DNA from: Lachnospiraceae bacterium
GTDB taxonomy: Bacteria > Bacillota > Clostridia > Lachnospirales > Lachnospiraceae
Assembly: GCA_910574865.1 (NCBI GenBank)
Contig: CAJTDN010000005.1
Location: 124,001 to 188,000 of the forward strand
Direction: 5' to 3'
Length of the DNA: 64,000 nucleotides
The translations under genes were made by a program, and so were the position numbers. The notes beneath the pieces were generated by a model. The model saw only the letters and a list, made by a program, of their open reading frames with translations. It searched no databases and was not told the DNA's origin. Shown here in pieces: positions 44,879 through 54,127 of this stretch (the first letter of the stretch is position 1; each line of letters begins with the position of its first letter).

Positions 44879-45802
44879 TCATCCCCGATTTTTATCAAAC
44901 TCTTCCAAATGATTCCTCTTATAAAACAGCAGCTTCTCCTTCGCCTGCTTCTTTAACTCCACAAATCTATTTTTCAATCCTTCCCCAGTTATAAGCAGAT
45001 GCAAGTTCCGCATCTCGTCATCATAGTCGAAAACAACCGCGCCTTCCAGTTCTTTCGGTTCATGCAGAATCAACTCGGGATTTTCCTTTAATATCATCTG
45101 CACCCTGTCATGTTGTTCGCCACTATCCGCCTCGATTTCTTTAAGAAACGAATAATATAGTTCAACCACGGCTAATGTATAGGAATCCAACGTGTACGTA
45201 AAGGCAATGCGTGGTTCATCATTAAATTTTTCAGATATTTCTTGTATTACACTCTCCATGGAATCTTTCATGGACTGACTAAACCCAATATGTTGTGTCT
45301 CCTTAATCTGCCATAAATCAAAACAAAATTTCCCATCAAATGTTCTACTCACTGGCAAATAACCATGCTGGGCATAATTCCGAAGAGAGTAAAGAAATCG
45401 ATAGGAAAAAATGTCATCATATTTTTTACTTATGTAAGCTTTCTTAAATTCTACAAACCTCTGTTTTCCAATTTCTGTCTTGATAAATCTTTCCATTCCA
45501 TCAACCAGCGCTTTCCCCGCGCTAATAACATTAATCAACAACGCGTTAATTTCTATAAGACTCGCGCCCTTCCCATCCTTTTTTCTTAACACGTCATCCC
45601 CATAATACATCGTGCAAAAATCATTTATTTGCTCTAAATTAAACAAAAGCACCTCAAAAAGCTGATGAACACACTCCAGTTCCTCAGCATATGATGCCGC
45701 TTTTTTCAAGTTTGTTTTAACATTCTTGTCTATCTCTGGTATCTTTATTTCGTCAGAAAATTTTTCTAATTTCTCGCACAAAAAAGTTCTATGTGTATCC
45801 AT
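44879..45802 (-). CDS. HEPN-like protein
   Basis: About 307 residues, mostly helical. The stretch LYSLRNYAQHGYLP contains R-N-x3-H (residues 141-146 from this start), the catalytic signature of HEPN ribonucleases. The preceding helix (EFKKAYISKKYDDI) and the following beta-like segment have no other family resemblance. Such proteins are often toxins or anti-phage RNases. It lies between the higBA genes and an intact GIY-YIG gene. The start is taken at MDTHRTF; the frame opens 3 codons earlier. Confidence 0.6.
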   Translation of the reverse strand: MDTHRTFLCEKLEKFSDEIKIPEIDKNVKTNLKKAASYAEELECVHQLFEVLLFNLEQINDFCTMYYGDDVLRKKDGKGASLIEINALLINVISAGKALVDGMERFIKTEIGKQRFVEFKKAYISKKYDDIFSYRFLYSLRNYAQHGYLPVSRTFDGKFCFDLWQIKETQHIGFSQSMKDSMESVIQEISEKFNDEPRIAFTYTLDSYTLAVVELYYSFLKEIEADSGEQHDRVQMILKENPELILHEPKELEGAVVFDYDDEMRNLHLLITGEGLKNRFVELKKQAKEKLLFYKRNHLEEFDKNRG

Positions 45803-45915
45803 TTTCCACAACCATCGAACGCGTATTTTCGATTTTCCTTCCCCAATTTTCTTTCGACTATTCTAAGCGTCTTCTGCCAATATAACCTCACGCTCCTGCC
45901 GAATCATAAATCCCA

Positions 45916-46830
45916 TTACGCATCATTGCTTTCTTCCAGTGATTTCAGTGTTCTCCCATCCTCTGTCTTCCAACGAGTAAGCCCGTTTTCGCTCTTCCCT
46001 ATCACAAACATCGCCGCATAGGACGGGCTTGTAAAAAGCATATCCTCTTGCAATACTCCATCTGCATTTACGAGTGCGTCTTCAACCACGTTTTTCCGTC
46101 TTTCCTTTATCGTCGCCGGTATCGTGTTATCATCAATCTTTGAAATATGGCTACCTTGTAACACGACAAATCCCTCCGAAGTCTGGTAGCCGCTGGCCTC
46201 GACTTTTCCTACATTTTTTATTGTCCTCTCAAGCCGCAATTTTATAGTGTCTTCCACATTCACCGGTATGTCATCTTGCTTTTTCTGTATCGGCTTACTT
46301 ATTGGCTCGAACAATTTATGCCCCAATGTCCCCATAATCACTTTGGCATAGTCGATGAATTCCTCCATCTCGCTTTCCTTCTCCTCCGTGATATTTCCAG
46401 GTGTAGGGTCGTTATTATTTTTCACCTCATATCTATTCGCCTCTATCGCCAAATTACAAAAACGATTCTCAAGATAACTGATTTCCGTCGGGCCAAAAGA
46501 ATTGTTGGATGTCGTAAATGCTATAGCTTCCGTCCAATAGTCCTTATCTGGATTGCGCTTGTGCTCTTGTAAACGGTTCAAAATCCCCTCACCGTTCTTT
46601 CGAACCCCGGCTTGTCCGATATAAACCACTCCTTTGCCAGTCTCATCGGATGTCCCAAAGAGAAAATAAACACCGCTTTGCTTAAGGTCGTCTCTTTCTT
46701 TACATTTATCCAGTTCCGTTCTCGGAATTTTATAGGCAATTCCCGTCCAATTGGCAAGAGTACATTTCATCCTGCCCGTAGCCTCTCCATCCATCAAAAA
46801 CAACTGAATATTCTTTCCCCGTGTTGCCAT
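45916..46830 (-). CDS. GIY-YIG nuclease-family protein with DUF4357
   Basis: About 304 residues. The front part has the GIY-YIG core (SGVYFLFGTSDETGKGVVYIGQAGVRKNGEG is the equivalent of the two motif strands) with the catalytic-type Tyr and Arg residues, then a conserved ENRFCNLAIEANRY helix. The last ~55 residues are a DUF4357 domain (DMLFTSPSYAAMFVIGKSENGLTRWKTEDGRTL). The start is MATRGK at 46830, with GGAGG 8 bases before it. A broken copy lies at 42544-43289. Confidence 0.85.
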   Translation of the reverse strand: MATRGKNIQLFLMDGEATGRMKCTLANWTGIAYKIPRTELDKCKERDDLKQSGVYFLFGTSDETGKGVVYIGQAGVRKNGEGILNRLQEHKRNPDKDYWTEAIAFTTSNNSFGPTEISYLENRFCNLAIEANRYEVKNNNDPTPGNITEEKESEMEEFIDYAKVIMGTLGHKLFEPISKPIQKKQDDIPVNVEDTIKLRLERTIKNVGKVEASGYQTSEGFVVLQGSHISKIDDNTIPATIKERRKNVVEDALVNADGVLQEDMLFTSPSYAAMFVIGKSENGLTRWKTEDGRTLKSLEESNDA

Positions 46831-46902
46831 ATCCATTTCCTCCCCGTTCCGTCAACAACTTCCATGGACATTTTACCCAATATTCGTCCCTACATCAACC
46901 AT

Positions 46903-48029
46903 TTATTGCAAATTTTTCTTCATCCCATATCCCCTGAGTTCCTGATGGAACGCCCTTCTCCTGGAATATTCATTTTTATACCGCTCCATGATACGCTCCT
47001 TTGCACAGAAAACGCCCACGGAATCCTGGACTTCGCCCAGCGCGGCAATGTACGAGGCACACTCCCCGTAATAATTTCGCTTGCTGCCATCCATGATTCC
47101 TTTCACCCTCAGTTCCACCCATTTATCTATCTTGTCAAGCCACTCGTTTTTCTGATCTTCAGATATCTGCACGTTTTCCTTCCACTTACAGAACAATTTC
47201 CAGAACACGTCGTAATCTCCCGTATTATTTTGGACACCGGTTCCCCGGAAATATTCCTCCGCTTTAAACTTGCACGCGTCAAACGCCCAACGCAGCATCG
47301 CCCTTAATCCCGCCGACAATTCCCCGTCATCGCGGGCATTGTAAAGCAACAAAAGAAATAACGCCATCCCCTGCTTCATGAACGTGGGCGACCAGCCCAG
47401 CGCGTTCTTTTCCTTCATTCCGATTTCAATCACTTTGCCAAATTGTTCCTCAAAAAAAATATCGCCAAATAGTCTTGTTCTTGCAAATGGTTTGCTCTCT
47501 GCTTGTTCATATCATGCACGGCATACCCACGCCCGCTTTTTTCTTTCGATTCTTCATATGTCCGCTCGTATATCGCCTTTACATCGTCCTTATATTTTGC
47601 CCAATTTTCCGCCCGCGTCCGTATCCTAAAATAATTTACCACCGTGGAATTTGAGCGAAACGCCTCAAGCCAGCAGGTCTCCATGGCCGCCTTGTCTTGT
47701 AATTTACACGCGTATTCCGCGGTGAGCAGGGCAATCTCGCTCCTGACCGTATACGAATATGGTATTTTGTCAAGAGCCTCCCTGCCAATTTCAAGCATCT
47801 TTTCATTCTCGCCGGAGTCCAGTTTCGCGCGTAACATTTGCTCAAATAACGCCGGATGATTCCCCACGTATTTTCTGGCATTTTCAAGTCCCACGTCCTC
47901 ATCCCGCAACATGGCCTGCGCCTCCCGCAAAAGTTCCCCGGCATGGCACCCCTTCATTTCTCCCAGATATGAAATCCACCCTGCAAGAAATTCATCAAAT
48001 TCTGGCAAATCGCCATTTCCCATCTGCAA
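46903..48029 (-). pseudogene. helical repeat protein split by a frameshift in a T8 run
   Basis: Two overlapping frames (47430-48029 and 46903-47433) read as one protein of about 375 residues if the run of eight T at 47452-47459 (minus strand) had nine: ...DYLAIFFF then EEQFGKVIEIGMKEKN. The protein looks like a TPR-like helical array (RSEIALLTAEYACKLQD...) without a recognised function; its N-terminus also looks shortened. The single-base change could be a real mutation, a sequencing error, or a slippage site that still makes some full-length protein. Confidence 0.65.
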
Positions 48030-48050
48030 AATGTTTTCAAGGCTTATTTT

Positions 48051-48194
48051 CTATCCTATTTCGAAAAAACAGAAATCATTGGCCTGTTTCCGCCTATCCA
48101 CAGTGCCTTTACATTCGTGAATTTTTACAACAAGGTTTAATATATCTGTGTTCCAGGCTTTATCATAGAGCCTGCTGTAATCAAACAATCTCAT
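48051..48194 (-). pseudogene. Fic-family protein, N-terminal fragment
   Basis: From MRLFDYSRLYDKAWNTDI to VKIHECKG this matches the start of Fic/DOC AMPylator proteins, with GAAAGGAACCCC upstream. After ~35 residues the likeness is lost and a stop follows at 48051. The Fic core motif HPFREGNGR is absent. The gene has been cut off by the deletion that joined it to the preceding split gene. Confidence 0.65.
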
Positions 48195-48323
48195 TGGGGT
48201 TCCTTTCGTCCAGTGTTCTGCTTTTTTCATCCAATTATACTTGATTTCGGACGCAAATTCAAGCATTGGACAAAAAACAACCCGCAGCATTCAAAAGAAA
48301 ACCATGGGTATCTACTGCGGTAC

Positions 48324-48584
48324 TTATGCTTCGACTTCCACGCCAAGCCCCGACTTGAACTCAACCACCAGCTTCTCATCGTAGACGGTAACCTTCTCGA
48401 CCAGCCTCCATGCCAAAGGCTCGCTGTACTCTGTTACCGCTTCAGTCTGTTCGCCAAGAAATGCAGCCAGATCTTCTATCCGTTCTTGTAGCTCATGCTT
48501 CAGAGCCGCGTCGGTAAGTATGCGCTGACATTCTTCCCGCTTTTCTCTATACCGCATTTCCAATGTCATAATCTCAGCTCCCAT
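48324..48584 (-). pseudogene. serine recombinase, C-terminal fragment
   Basis: About 86 residues ending RLVEKVTVYDEKLVVEFKSG, the typical tail of large serine recombinases of Tn4451/TnpX type. The preceding coiled-coil helix is present; the catalytic domain and zinc ribbon are gone. Marks a former mobile element inside the island. Confidence 0.7.
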
Positions 48585-48589
48585 CTACA

Positions 48590-49086
48590 TTCCATTTTTT
48601 AATGAATCATCCACATTGACAATTTTAAAGCAAAACATTTTGAAACACTTTGCCTGTGACTTTCTTTTCTAACTGATATGATATTCCTTATAAAGTTCCT
48701 GACGTCATTCTTCATCCTGCGACACTCTGACAATATCAGATAGCCTGCCATCTTCATTTAGTAACTCAAACTTCCCACACCGATTGGTGTGTCAAACCTT
48801 GAAAAATCAATATTTTAGTCCATAAAAAAGGCACAAACCTGCACTTGATAGTATAATTGAATTGCGAATAACAATCACACAGCAAGGAGATTTATGCCAT
48901 GTCAAGTATACCATATAATGCTGAAAACGCAGGGGCCGCTCCACTCCTCCTTACAGTGACAGTTTTATTATTTTGTCTGTCTACTATAAGGGGAGCATAT
49001 CATTGATTTCACACGTTCATCGGCTCTGCCCGTGTCAAGTAAAGGACAAAAAATTTTTCAACTTTTTTCTTTACATCAAAACTACC
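48590..49086. other. gap with one possible small membrane protein
   Basis: About 500 bases, mostly without coding signs. A 35-codon plus-strand frame lies at 48899-49006. A promoter-like TTGATA-TATAAT stretch is near 48844-48858. Nothing else is recognised. Confidence 0.4.
48899..49006 (+). CDS. possible small membrane protein
   Basis: MSSIPYNAENAG then a hydrophobic stretch LLLTVTVLLFCL, 35 residues in all. AAGGAG lies 9 bases upstream. No family is recognised; a chance frame cannot be excluded. Confidence 0.35.
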   Translation: MSSIPYNAENAGAAPLLLTVTVLLFCLSTIRGAYH

Positions 49087-49509
49087 TTATGCAATTTTCA
49101 ATACTTCATAGATTGCTTCTAAACAATCTTCTATTGTAAGTGCTTTACCGTTTTCAAAAAACACTGATGTGACAGCCCGATTTTTGCAACTCTCCTGAGT
49201 GGATAAAACATCATCAAAAATATTCCTAACCTCATCCAAATCTGCTCTGGAAATATCTAATGCATTTTTCCAATACCTAACAAAATGTTTCTTAAAAGAT
49301 TCATAGTCCGAATAAAGCCCCATTGGATTATCTTGCAGGCCATATCGCATCGGCTGAAAAAGAGACGCTATATCCCTTACATATTCATATACCAACTTTT
49401 CTTTACCTCTGACATTTGACATATTTGCTGATGCCGAAGTGATGTCAAGGTCAAACTTCGTCCACATATGTCTTTGAAACTGATTTCCTGTGATAAAATA
49501 TTGTTGCAT
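49087..49509 (-). CDS. hypothetical protein partnered with the kinase
   Basis: A 140-residue protein without a recognised domain; mixed helices, aromatic-rich (FKKHFVRYWKNALD). It follows the kinase gene by 28 bases on the same strand, so both are probably one transcript. It might be the kinase's substrate, effector or antitoxin; the sequence does not decide. Confidence 0.6.
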   Translation of the reverse strand: MQQYFITGNQFQRHMWTKFDLDITSASANMSNVRGKEKLVYEYVRDIASLFQPMRYGLQDNPMGLYSDYESFKKHFVRYWKNALDISRADLDEVRNIFDDVLSTQESCKNRAVTSVFFENGKALTIEDCLEAIYEVLKIA

Positions 49510-49537
49510 ATTCCAACCCTCTTTCTAATATTTTTCA

Positions 49538-50620
49538 TTAACTAATTATTGCTAACAACTCTCCACAATCCCCATACCGGTCCTCCAAATTTCCCGCCAG
49601 ACACTTCATCACAATATTAATCTGCCTATCTGATAAATCCGGAGCGGCATTACTCAAATATGTCCTCATGTCGCTCCCATGGGGCGCTCTCCCACAAAGT
49701 AGCCAGTACCAGATTGCACCTATGGAATATATATCACTCCTGCAATCTCTCAATTTCGGATTTTCCTGTAATAAGGAATCAATAAAAGCACCGCCCGCCA
49801 CAGCTTCGCCCGTCTTGGTTAGTTTTGTATTATTTTCCGTATCTAAAAAAGCGCTAACTCCAAAATCAATAATCTTAAATATCTTCTCCTTCGTTGAAAA
49901 CACCACATTGCTCGGTTTTAAGTCCCTATGTATAATCCCCTTTCCATGGGCATATTTTAATCCGTTCAAAATAGGCTTTATTACTTTTACACTATATTCA
50001 AAACTTAACATACCATACTTTTTCTGCAGTCCGTTCAAATCATACCCCTCAATATACTCCATTCTTATAAACGGTCCTTCTGAAATCCTCCCCGCATCAT
50101 ATATTTTAACAATATTCATATGATTTAACTGAAACAGCATCTTAGCCTCTCTGAAAAAACGCCTCTCCCCCTCTCTCTGCTCATCCGATGATACAAAAAT
50201 AGGCGAATATACCTTCACAGCAAAATCCATATCCAAACAAGCATTGTGATATTTAAAAACAGAGCCAAAGCCCCCATATCCTATCTGTTCCACTCTTTTA
50301 TACTGCTTTATCTGTGAAAACGGATCTGCTTCTTCATCAGAATGTTCCTCTATATATTCAATCAGACGATTTATGGAATCCGTGATCAACGTCCTTCTTC
50401 CCGCATAATTGCCGGACTCATTCTGCATATATCTTCTAAATTCATCTGCTGTCCTGCAGCTTCTGATAAATTTGGGGATCTGTTCTTTAACGCTTACGTT
50501 TTCCAGCAAGGCATTTCTTGTCTGAATATAATATTTATCATCAATCGTTCCGTCTGTCGCCTTTGACAATAACCCCATCTTATATTCGTCCAGCATATCT
50601 ATCAATTCTGTTTTTGTCAC
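49538..50620 (-). CDS. serine/threonine protein kinase with N-terminal helical domain
   Basis: About 360 residues. Residues ~1-100 form a helical domain with IPKFIRSCRTADEFRRYM and GRRTLITDSINRLIEYI, similar in feel to the helical domain of abortive-infection proteins. Residues ~105-360 are a Hanks-type kinase: glycine loop GYGGFGSVF, FAVKVYS (ATP Lys), HRDLKPSN and DFGVS; the activation loop and SDIYSIGAIWYWLL are intact. No membrane segment. The start is GTG at 50620 with AGAGGTGG upstream; the frame opens earlier, but that part is not supported. Kinases with a partner protein in islands are known phage-defence parts. Confidence 0.82.
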   Translation of the reverse strand: MTKTELIDMLDEYKMGLLSKATDGTIDDKYYIQTRNALLENVSVKEQIPKFIRSCRTADEFRRYMQNESGNYAGRRTLITDSINRLIEYIEEHSDEEADPFSQIKQYKRVEQIGYGGFGSVFKYHNACLDMDFAVKVYSPIFVSSDEQREGERRFFREAKMLFQLNHMNIVKIYDAGRISEGPFIRMEYIEGYDLNGLQKKYGMLSFEYSVKVIKPILNGLKYAHGKGIIHRDLKPSNVVFSTKEKIFKIIDFGVSAFLDTENNTKLTKTGEAVAGGAFIDSLLQENPKLRDCRSDIYSIGAIWYWLLCGRAPHGSDMRTYLSNAAPDLSDRQINIVMKCLAGNLEDRYGDCGELLAIIS

Positions 50621-50759
50621 TGTCCCACCTCTCTCTTCAATCCAACATCTTTCCAGACAAAAACAATTACATTCTTCGCATCCACAGTCATTATACCCCA
50701 AAACCAACAAAGCCACAAGCACCCGCTCATGGCTCCGTTAATTTTCTTACCACTTTTTA

Positions 50760-51302
50760 CTAACTTTCCAAGCCGAACATATCCCTGCCTTTCCAAACCA
50801 CCTCAATCCGCCCTTCTCCAAACACCCTGATCCTCTCAATCCCCTTCCGCAGCACCCCCTTATCAAACTCCCGCAGAGCCGCTATCCCTTCCAGCACAGT
50901 CTCCCCGTCCCGGGAACCGCACCCTTTCAGTCTCTCAATCCCATCCTCTGCTTCTCCCATCTCCTTCCCAATTTCCTCAACCCGCACACCCATACTCCCC
51001 GTCCTTGCCTTAAACTGCTCCCGTGTCATACCCCCGGACCGATACTTATCATACAAAAACATCTTCTCCGCCGAAAGCCGCTCCTTCTCCTTCCGCAAAG
51101 CATCCGACTTCTTCTCCAGCGTCTCCCGCTCCGCTTCCACGTCCTTCCTCCCGGAATTGCCCAGCATCACCTCCGCCGTCTTCCGCACATACTCCATAAC
51201 GCTCCCTTCCAGCGTTTCCATATCCTCCACCGCCCTCCTGCACTCCGTATCAGAGCCGCATGTCCGGTAACGGCAGCAATACTTATGGTTCTTCTTCACC
51301 AT
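50760..51302 (-). pseudogene. serine recombinase C-terminal half, out of frame with its N-terminal half
   Basis: The 180 residues start within the zinc-ribbon region (CCRYRTCGSDTEC) and continue through the coiled-coil helix (AERETLEKKSDALRKEKERL) to the end IRVFGEGRIEVVWKG typical of large serine recombinases. The first cysteine pair of the ribbon is absent. The frame overlaps the N-terminal piece (51283-52290) by 20 bases; a short deletion at the join would explain both. A programmed frameshift is possible but less likely. Confidence 0.7.
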
Positions 51303-52290
51303 GGACCGCCCGCTTAAAGCCGCTCATATCCACGCCGCTCCTGTCCCGCTTCTTCGGCTTCGCCCTCTCATTCGCTAGGGCAAACAGTTCCTCCGACACC
51401 AGCGGCTCATGCTGCCCGTCCACAACCACCCACTCCGAACGGTCATGCCACAGCATCTTCTTCCCCGTAGTAATAGACTTCTCCGAACGGTTCCACACCA
51501 CCTTCCCGATATAAGTCTCATCCGACAGTATGGAACGCACCGACTGGGTCCCCCACAGCTTCTTCACCCCGCCGCCCGGATGCTGATACCTGCTGTCCTT
51601 CCTCTGCTTATACTCCACACAGGTAAGCACACCATTATCATTCAGATACCGCACAATCCCGGAAATCGTAATCCCTTCCGCCGCCATGGTAAATATCTTC
51701 CGTACCACCTCCGCCGCTTCCGGGTCAACCACCAGCCGGTGCTTGTCCTCCAGGGACTTCTCATACCCATACCTTGCAAAGCCGCCCAGATACTCCCCTT
51801 TCCGCGCCCTCGCCATCTGCGCAGACCGTATCTTCTTAGACAGGTCCCTGCTGTACAGCATATTGATCAGATTTTTAAAAGCCACATTCAGTCCGCCCGC
51901 AGTCCCCAGCACACCCTCACTGTCATAACGGTCATTCACAGAAATACACCGCACCTCCATCAGCGGAAATATCTGTTCCAGATAACTCCCAACCTCAATA
52001 TAATCCCTCCCCAGCCTGGAAAAGTCCTTCACAATGATACAGCCCACCTCGCCCCGCTTCACCGCCTCCATCATACCCGCAAAACCGGGACGCCGGAAAT
52101 CAGTCCCGCTGAACCCGTCATCACAAAATTCAATGATCCGGCACTTCCTAAGCTCCGCATCCCCCTCAATAAACCCGTCCAGAAGTCGCCTCTGGGACAC
52201 AACACTGTCGCTCTCCTGCTTCACGCCCCTGCCGGTATCCACATCCTCATCCGACAACCGAATATATTTAGCCACCACATCAGCCTTCAC
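51283..52290 (-). CDS. large serine recombinase, N-terminal catalytic part
   Basis: A 335-residue protein with a complete resolvase-type catalytic domain: AKYIRLSDED (Tyr/Arg near the start), QESDSVVSQRRLL with the nucleophile Ser, DGFSGTDFRRPGF, and DFSRLGRDYIEVG, followed by the recombinase domain (GFARYGYEK, then SDETYIGKVVWNRS). It ends GEEEP where a zinc ribbon should begin. With the next frame it would give a whole enzyme of ~520 residues. Its ATG overlaps the upstream frame, as in tandem recombinase genes of Tn4451-like elements. Confidence 0.8.
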   Translation of the reverse strand: MKADVVAKYIRLSDEDVDTGRGVKQESDSVVSQRRLLDGFIEGDAELRKCRIIEFCDDGFSGTDFRRPGFAGMMEAVKRGEVGCIIVKDFSRLGRDYIEVGSYLEQIFPLMEVRCISVNDRYDSEGVLGTAGGLNVAFKNLINMLYSRDLSKKIRSAQMARARKGEYLGGFARYGYEKSLEDKHRLVVDPEAAEVVRKIFTMAAEGITISGIVRYLNDNGVLTCVEYKQRKDSRYQHPGGGVKKLWGTQSVRSILSDETYIGKVVWNRSEKSITTGKKMLWHDRSEWVVVDGQHEPLVSEELFALANERAKPKKRDRSGVDMSGFKRAVHGEEEP

Positions 52291-53488
52291 CGTTCTCCGC
52301 CTCCCTTTCCCTCACGGCCTCCAAAAGCTCCGCAAGCATGTCATCATAGGCCAGGACCACCTCACAGTCCCCGTCCTTATCCACCGAAACCCTCGTCACA
52401 AATGCGTCCACCATCCCCTGAGTCAGCTCCCTCTCCCCCAGGAACCCACGCACCGTCTTCTCCCAGCCTTCCTCTATATGAAAATCCCTCTCATACCTCT
52501 CCCGCTCTTCCAGCAGTTTCTCCAGCTCCGCAGAAAGCGCCTCCGCCTCCTTCGTATACCGCTCCGATAGCGCCGCATATTCCTCCCCGTCGATCAGCCG
52601 CTCCGCAAAATCCGCATACAGCCCCGCCTTCTTCCCTGCGTCCTGCCGAATCCGCTCCCTGATACGGTCCGCCTGCCTGGACATCAGCCTGTATCGCTCC
52701 GTCCCCTGCCTCCCGGCATTCAGCTTCCGGACCAGCCGCTCCGTATCCAGGCAGGCATCCATATGGCTCCTGATAACCCCGAACACCGCAGCCTCCAGAT
52801 CCTCCAGCATGACCTTATGCCGGTACGGGCACACCTTCCGGCTCCTGTTATGGGAACTGCAGCCATAAAAAAACCTATCCCCCTCCTGCGATACCGCCCG
52901 GAACAGATACATGGTCTTCCCACAATCACTGCACACCACCTTCTTTTTAAACTTATTCCTCCCTGCCGCACAGCGCCTGCCCTCCGCACGTTTCCCGTTG
53001 TAAACCCGCGCCTGCTCCGCCTTCATCTCCTGCACCCTGTCAAAATCAGCCCTGGAGACCAGCGCCTCATGGGTATCCCTGACCACATATCCGGCAGAAT
53101 CCTCCGCCCCGCAGGAACCGCCCGCAAACAGCTTCCCGCCGGTCTTCCCATGGACAGAATCCCCCGTATAATACTCATTCGACAGCAGCCGCTTCACCAC
53201 GATCCCGGTCCATTCCACACACCCCTTATGCCCCGTCACCGGAAGCCCCTTTGACTTCTGGCTTTCCGAGAGCCTCTTGTATAACAAGAGCCACCCGTCC
53301 CCTTCCCACACGAGTCCCTTGATGCGGTCCGCCCGCCTGCCGCAGAAGAGATAGAGGGTGTCCCGCACGTAAGGCTTGTTCCCCGTCTGCGCCTCCACCA
53401 GCGCGGCCAGCCGGTCCATGCCCGAACGGAGATCCGTATAGCCGCAGACGATGTAAACCGCATTGAAGCAGGTGGCATCATTCAACAT
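52280..53488 (-). pseudogene. IS66 TnpB N-terminus fused to a serine recombinase C-terminus
   Basis: Residues 1 to ~75 are the N-terminal part of TnpB (VYIVCGYTDLRSGMDRLAAL ... LYLFCGRRADRIKGLVWEGDGW). Then, at YKRLSESQKSKG, the text changes to the recombinase region of a large serine recombinase: WTGIVVKRLLSNEYYTGD, a complete zinc ribbon CSDCGKTMY...CPYRH, and a coiled coil. No catalytic resolvase domain remains. The start ATG has GGAGGTG upstream and overlaps the tnpA stop. The join must come from a deletion between an IS66 element and an older recombinase gene. The chimera is open over 402 codons. Confidence 0.82.
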
Positions 53489-53852
53489 GCCGCATCACCT
53501 CCAGAACCGCCGCGAGAAGGGGCATGGGGGTGGACGTGGTCACGCGTACGCGGAAACCCTTTGTGGAAATGTCCAGTCCCGGCTCCGCATTGCCGCCATC
53601 CCCTTCTTCCCGTTGCAAAAGTCCTGGACTTACGGGGATTATCTGTTGTACGGACGCTTCATCCGGGAGGCCTTCCAGACATGCCTCCCTCACACGGCGG
53701 AGCCGGTAATAATAATCCGCCTTCGTGATGCCATGGCTGGCACACCAATCGCTGACGCTTGTGCCAGCCGGACGGTTCTTGCAGTCCTTCACCTGCCCCG
53801 CCCACTCGTGGAGGCGGTACTGTGCGGCCATCATGGTTGTTTTTGATTTCAT
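53478..53852 (-). CDS. IS66-family accessory protein TnpA
   Basis: About 124 residues with the TnpA-like helix-turn-helix (HEWAGQVKDCKNRPAGTSVSDWCASHGITKADYYYRLR) of IS66 elements. Its role is to support transposition together with TnpB and TnpC. The start at 53852 has AAGGAG 8 bases upstream. The rest of the element is broken: tnpB is a fusion and tnpC is absent here. Confidence 0.85.
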   Translation of the reverse strand: MKSKTTMMAAQYRLHEWAGQVKDCKNRPAGTSVSDWCASHGITKADYYYRLRRVREACLEGLPDEASVQQIIPVSPGLLQREEGDGGNAEPGLDISTKGFRVRVTTSTPMPLLAAVLEVMRHVE

Positions 53853-53867
53853 AGACTTATCTCCTTC

Positions 53868-53902
53868 TGGTATCAAAAGTTGAGACTCAACTTTTGATAC
53901 CA
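53868..53902. repeat. 17-bp perfect inverted repeat upstream of tnpA
   Basis: TGGTATCAAAAGTTGAG and its exact complement are separated by one base. It lies between the IS66 end and the tnpA ribosome binding site and could block outside transcription or bind a regulator. Confidence 0.75.
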
Positions 53903-53949
53903 GTAATAGAAACATAGTCTATTGTCGCACATTTTGCCTAAATGGTCGA

Positions 53950-53973
53950 GGTACGCACTATCTACCGTTTACT
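53950..53973 (-). mobile_element. left end of an IS66-family element
   Basis: On the minus strand the end reads GTAAACGGTAGATAGTGCGT and on to ACCTC. The same end, with small changes, occurs at about 30857-30880 and 31309-31340 in the other orientation relative to its gene. Confidence 0.6.
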
Positions 53974-54127
53974 ATGCACCCGCATATTTTTCACTTACAG
54001 ATTGGAAATTTAAAAACGTGAAAAGCAGATTGCCGAATGGTATAAGATATGTCAAAATCGCAAATGGAGTGACCGTGTTACAAGGTGGTAACCTCCCTAG
54101 CTTCACAGAAGAAGGGAGGTGATGCAT

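Noticed and set aside
51409-52662. 417-residue plus-strand frame over the recombinase genes
   Set aside because: Proline- and serine-rich antisense frame across two supported minus-strand genes.
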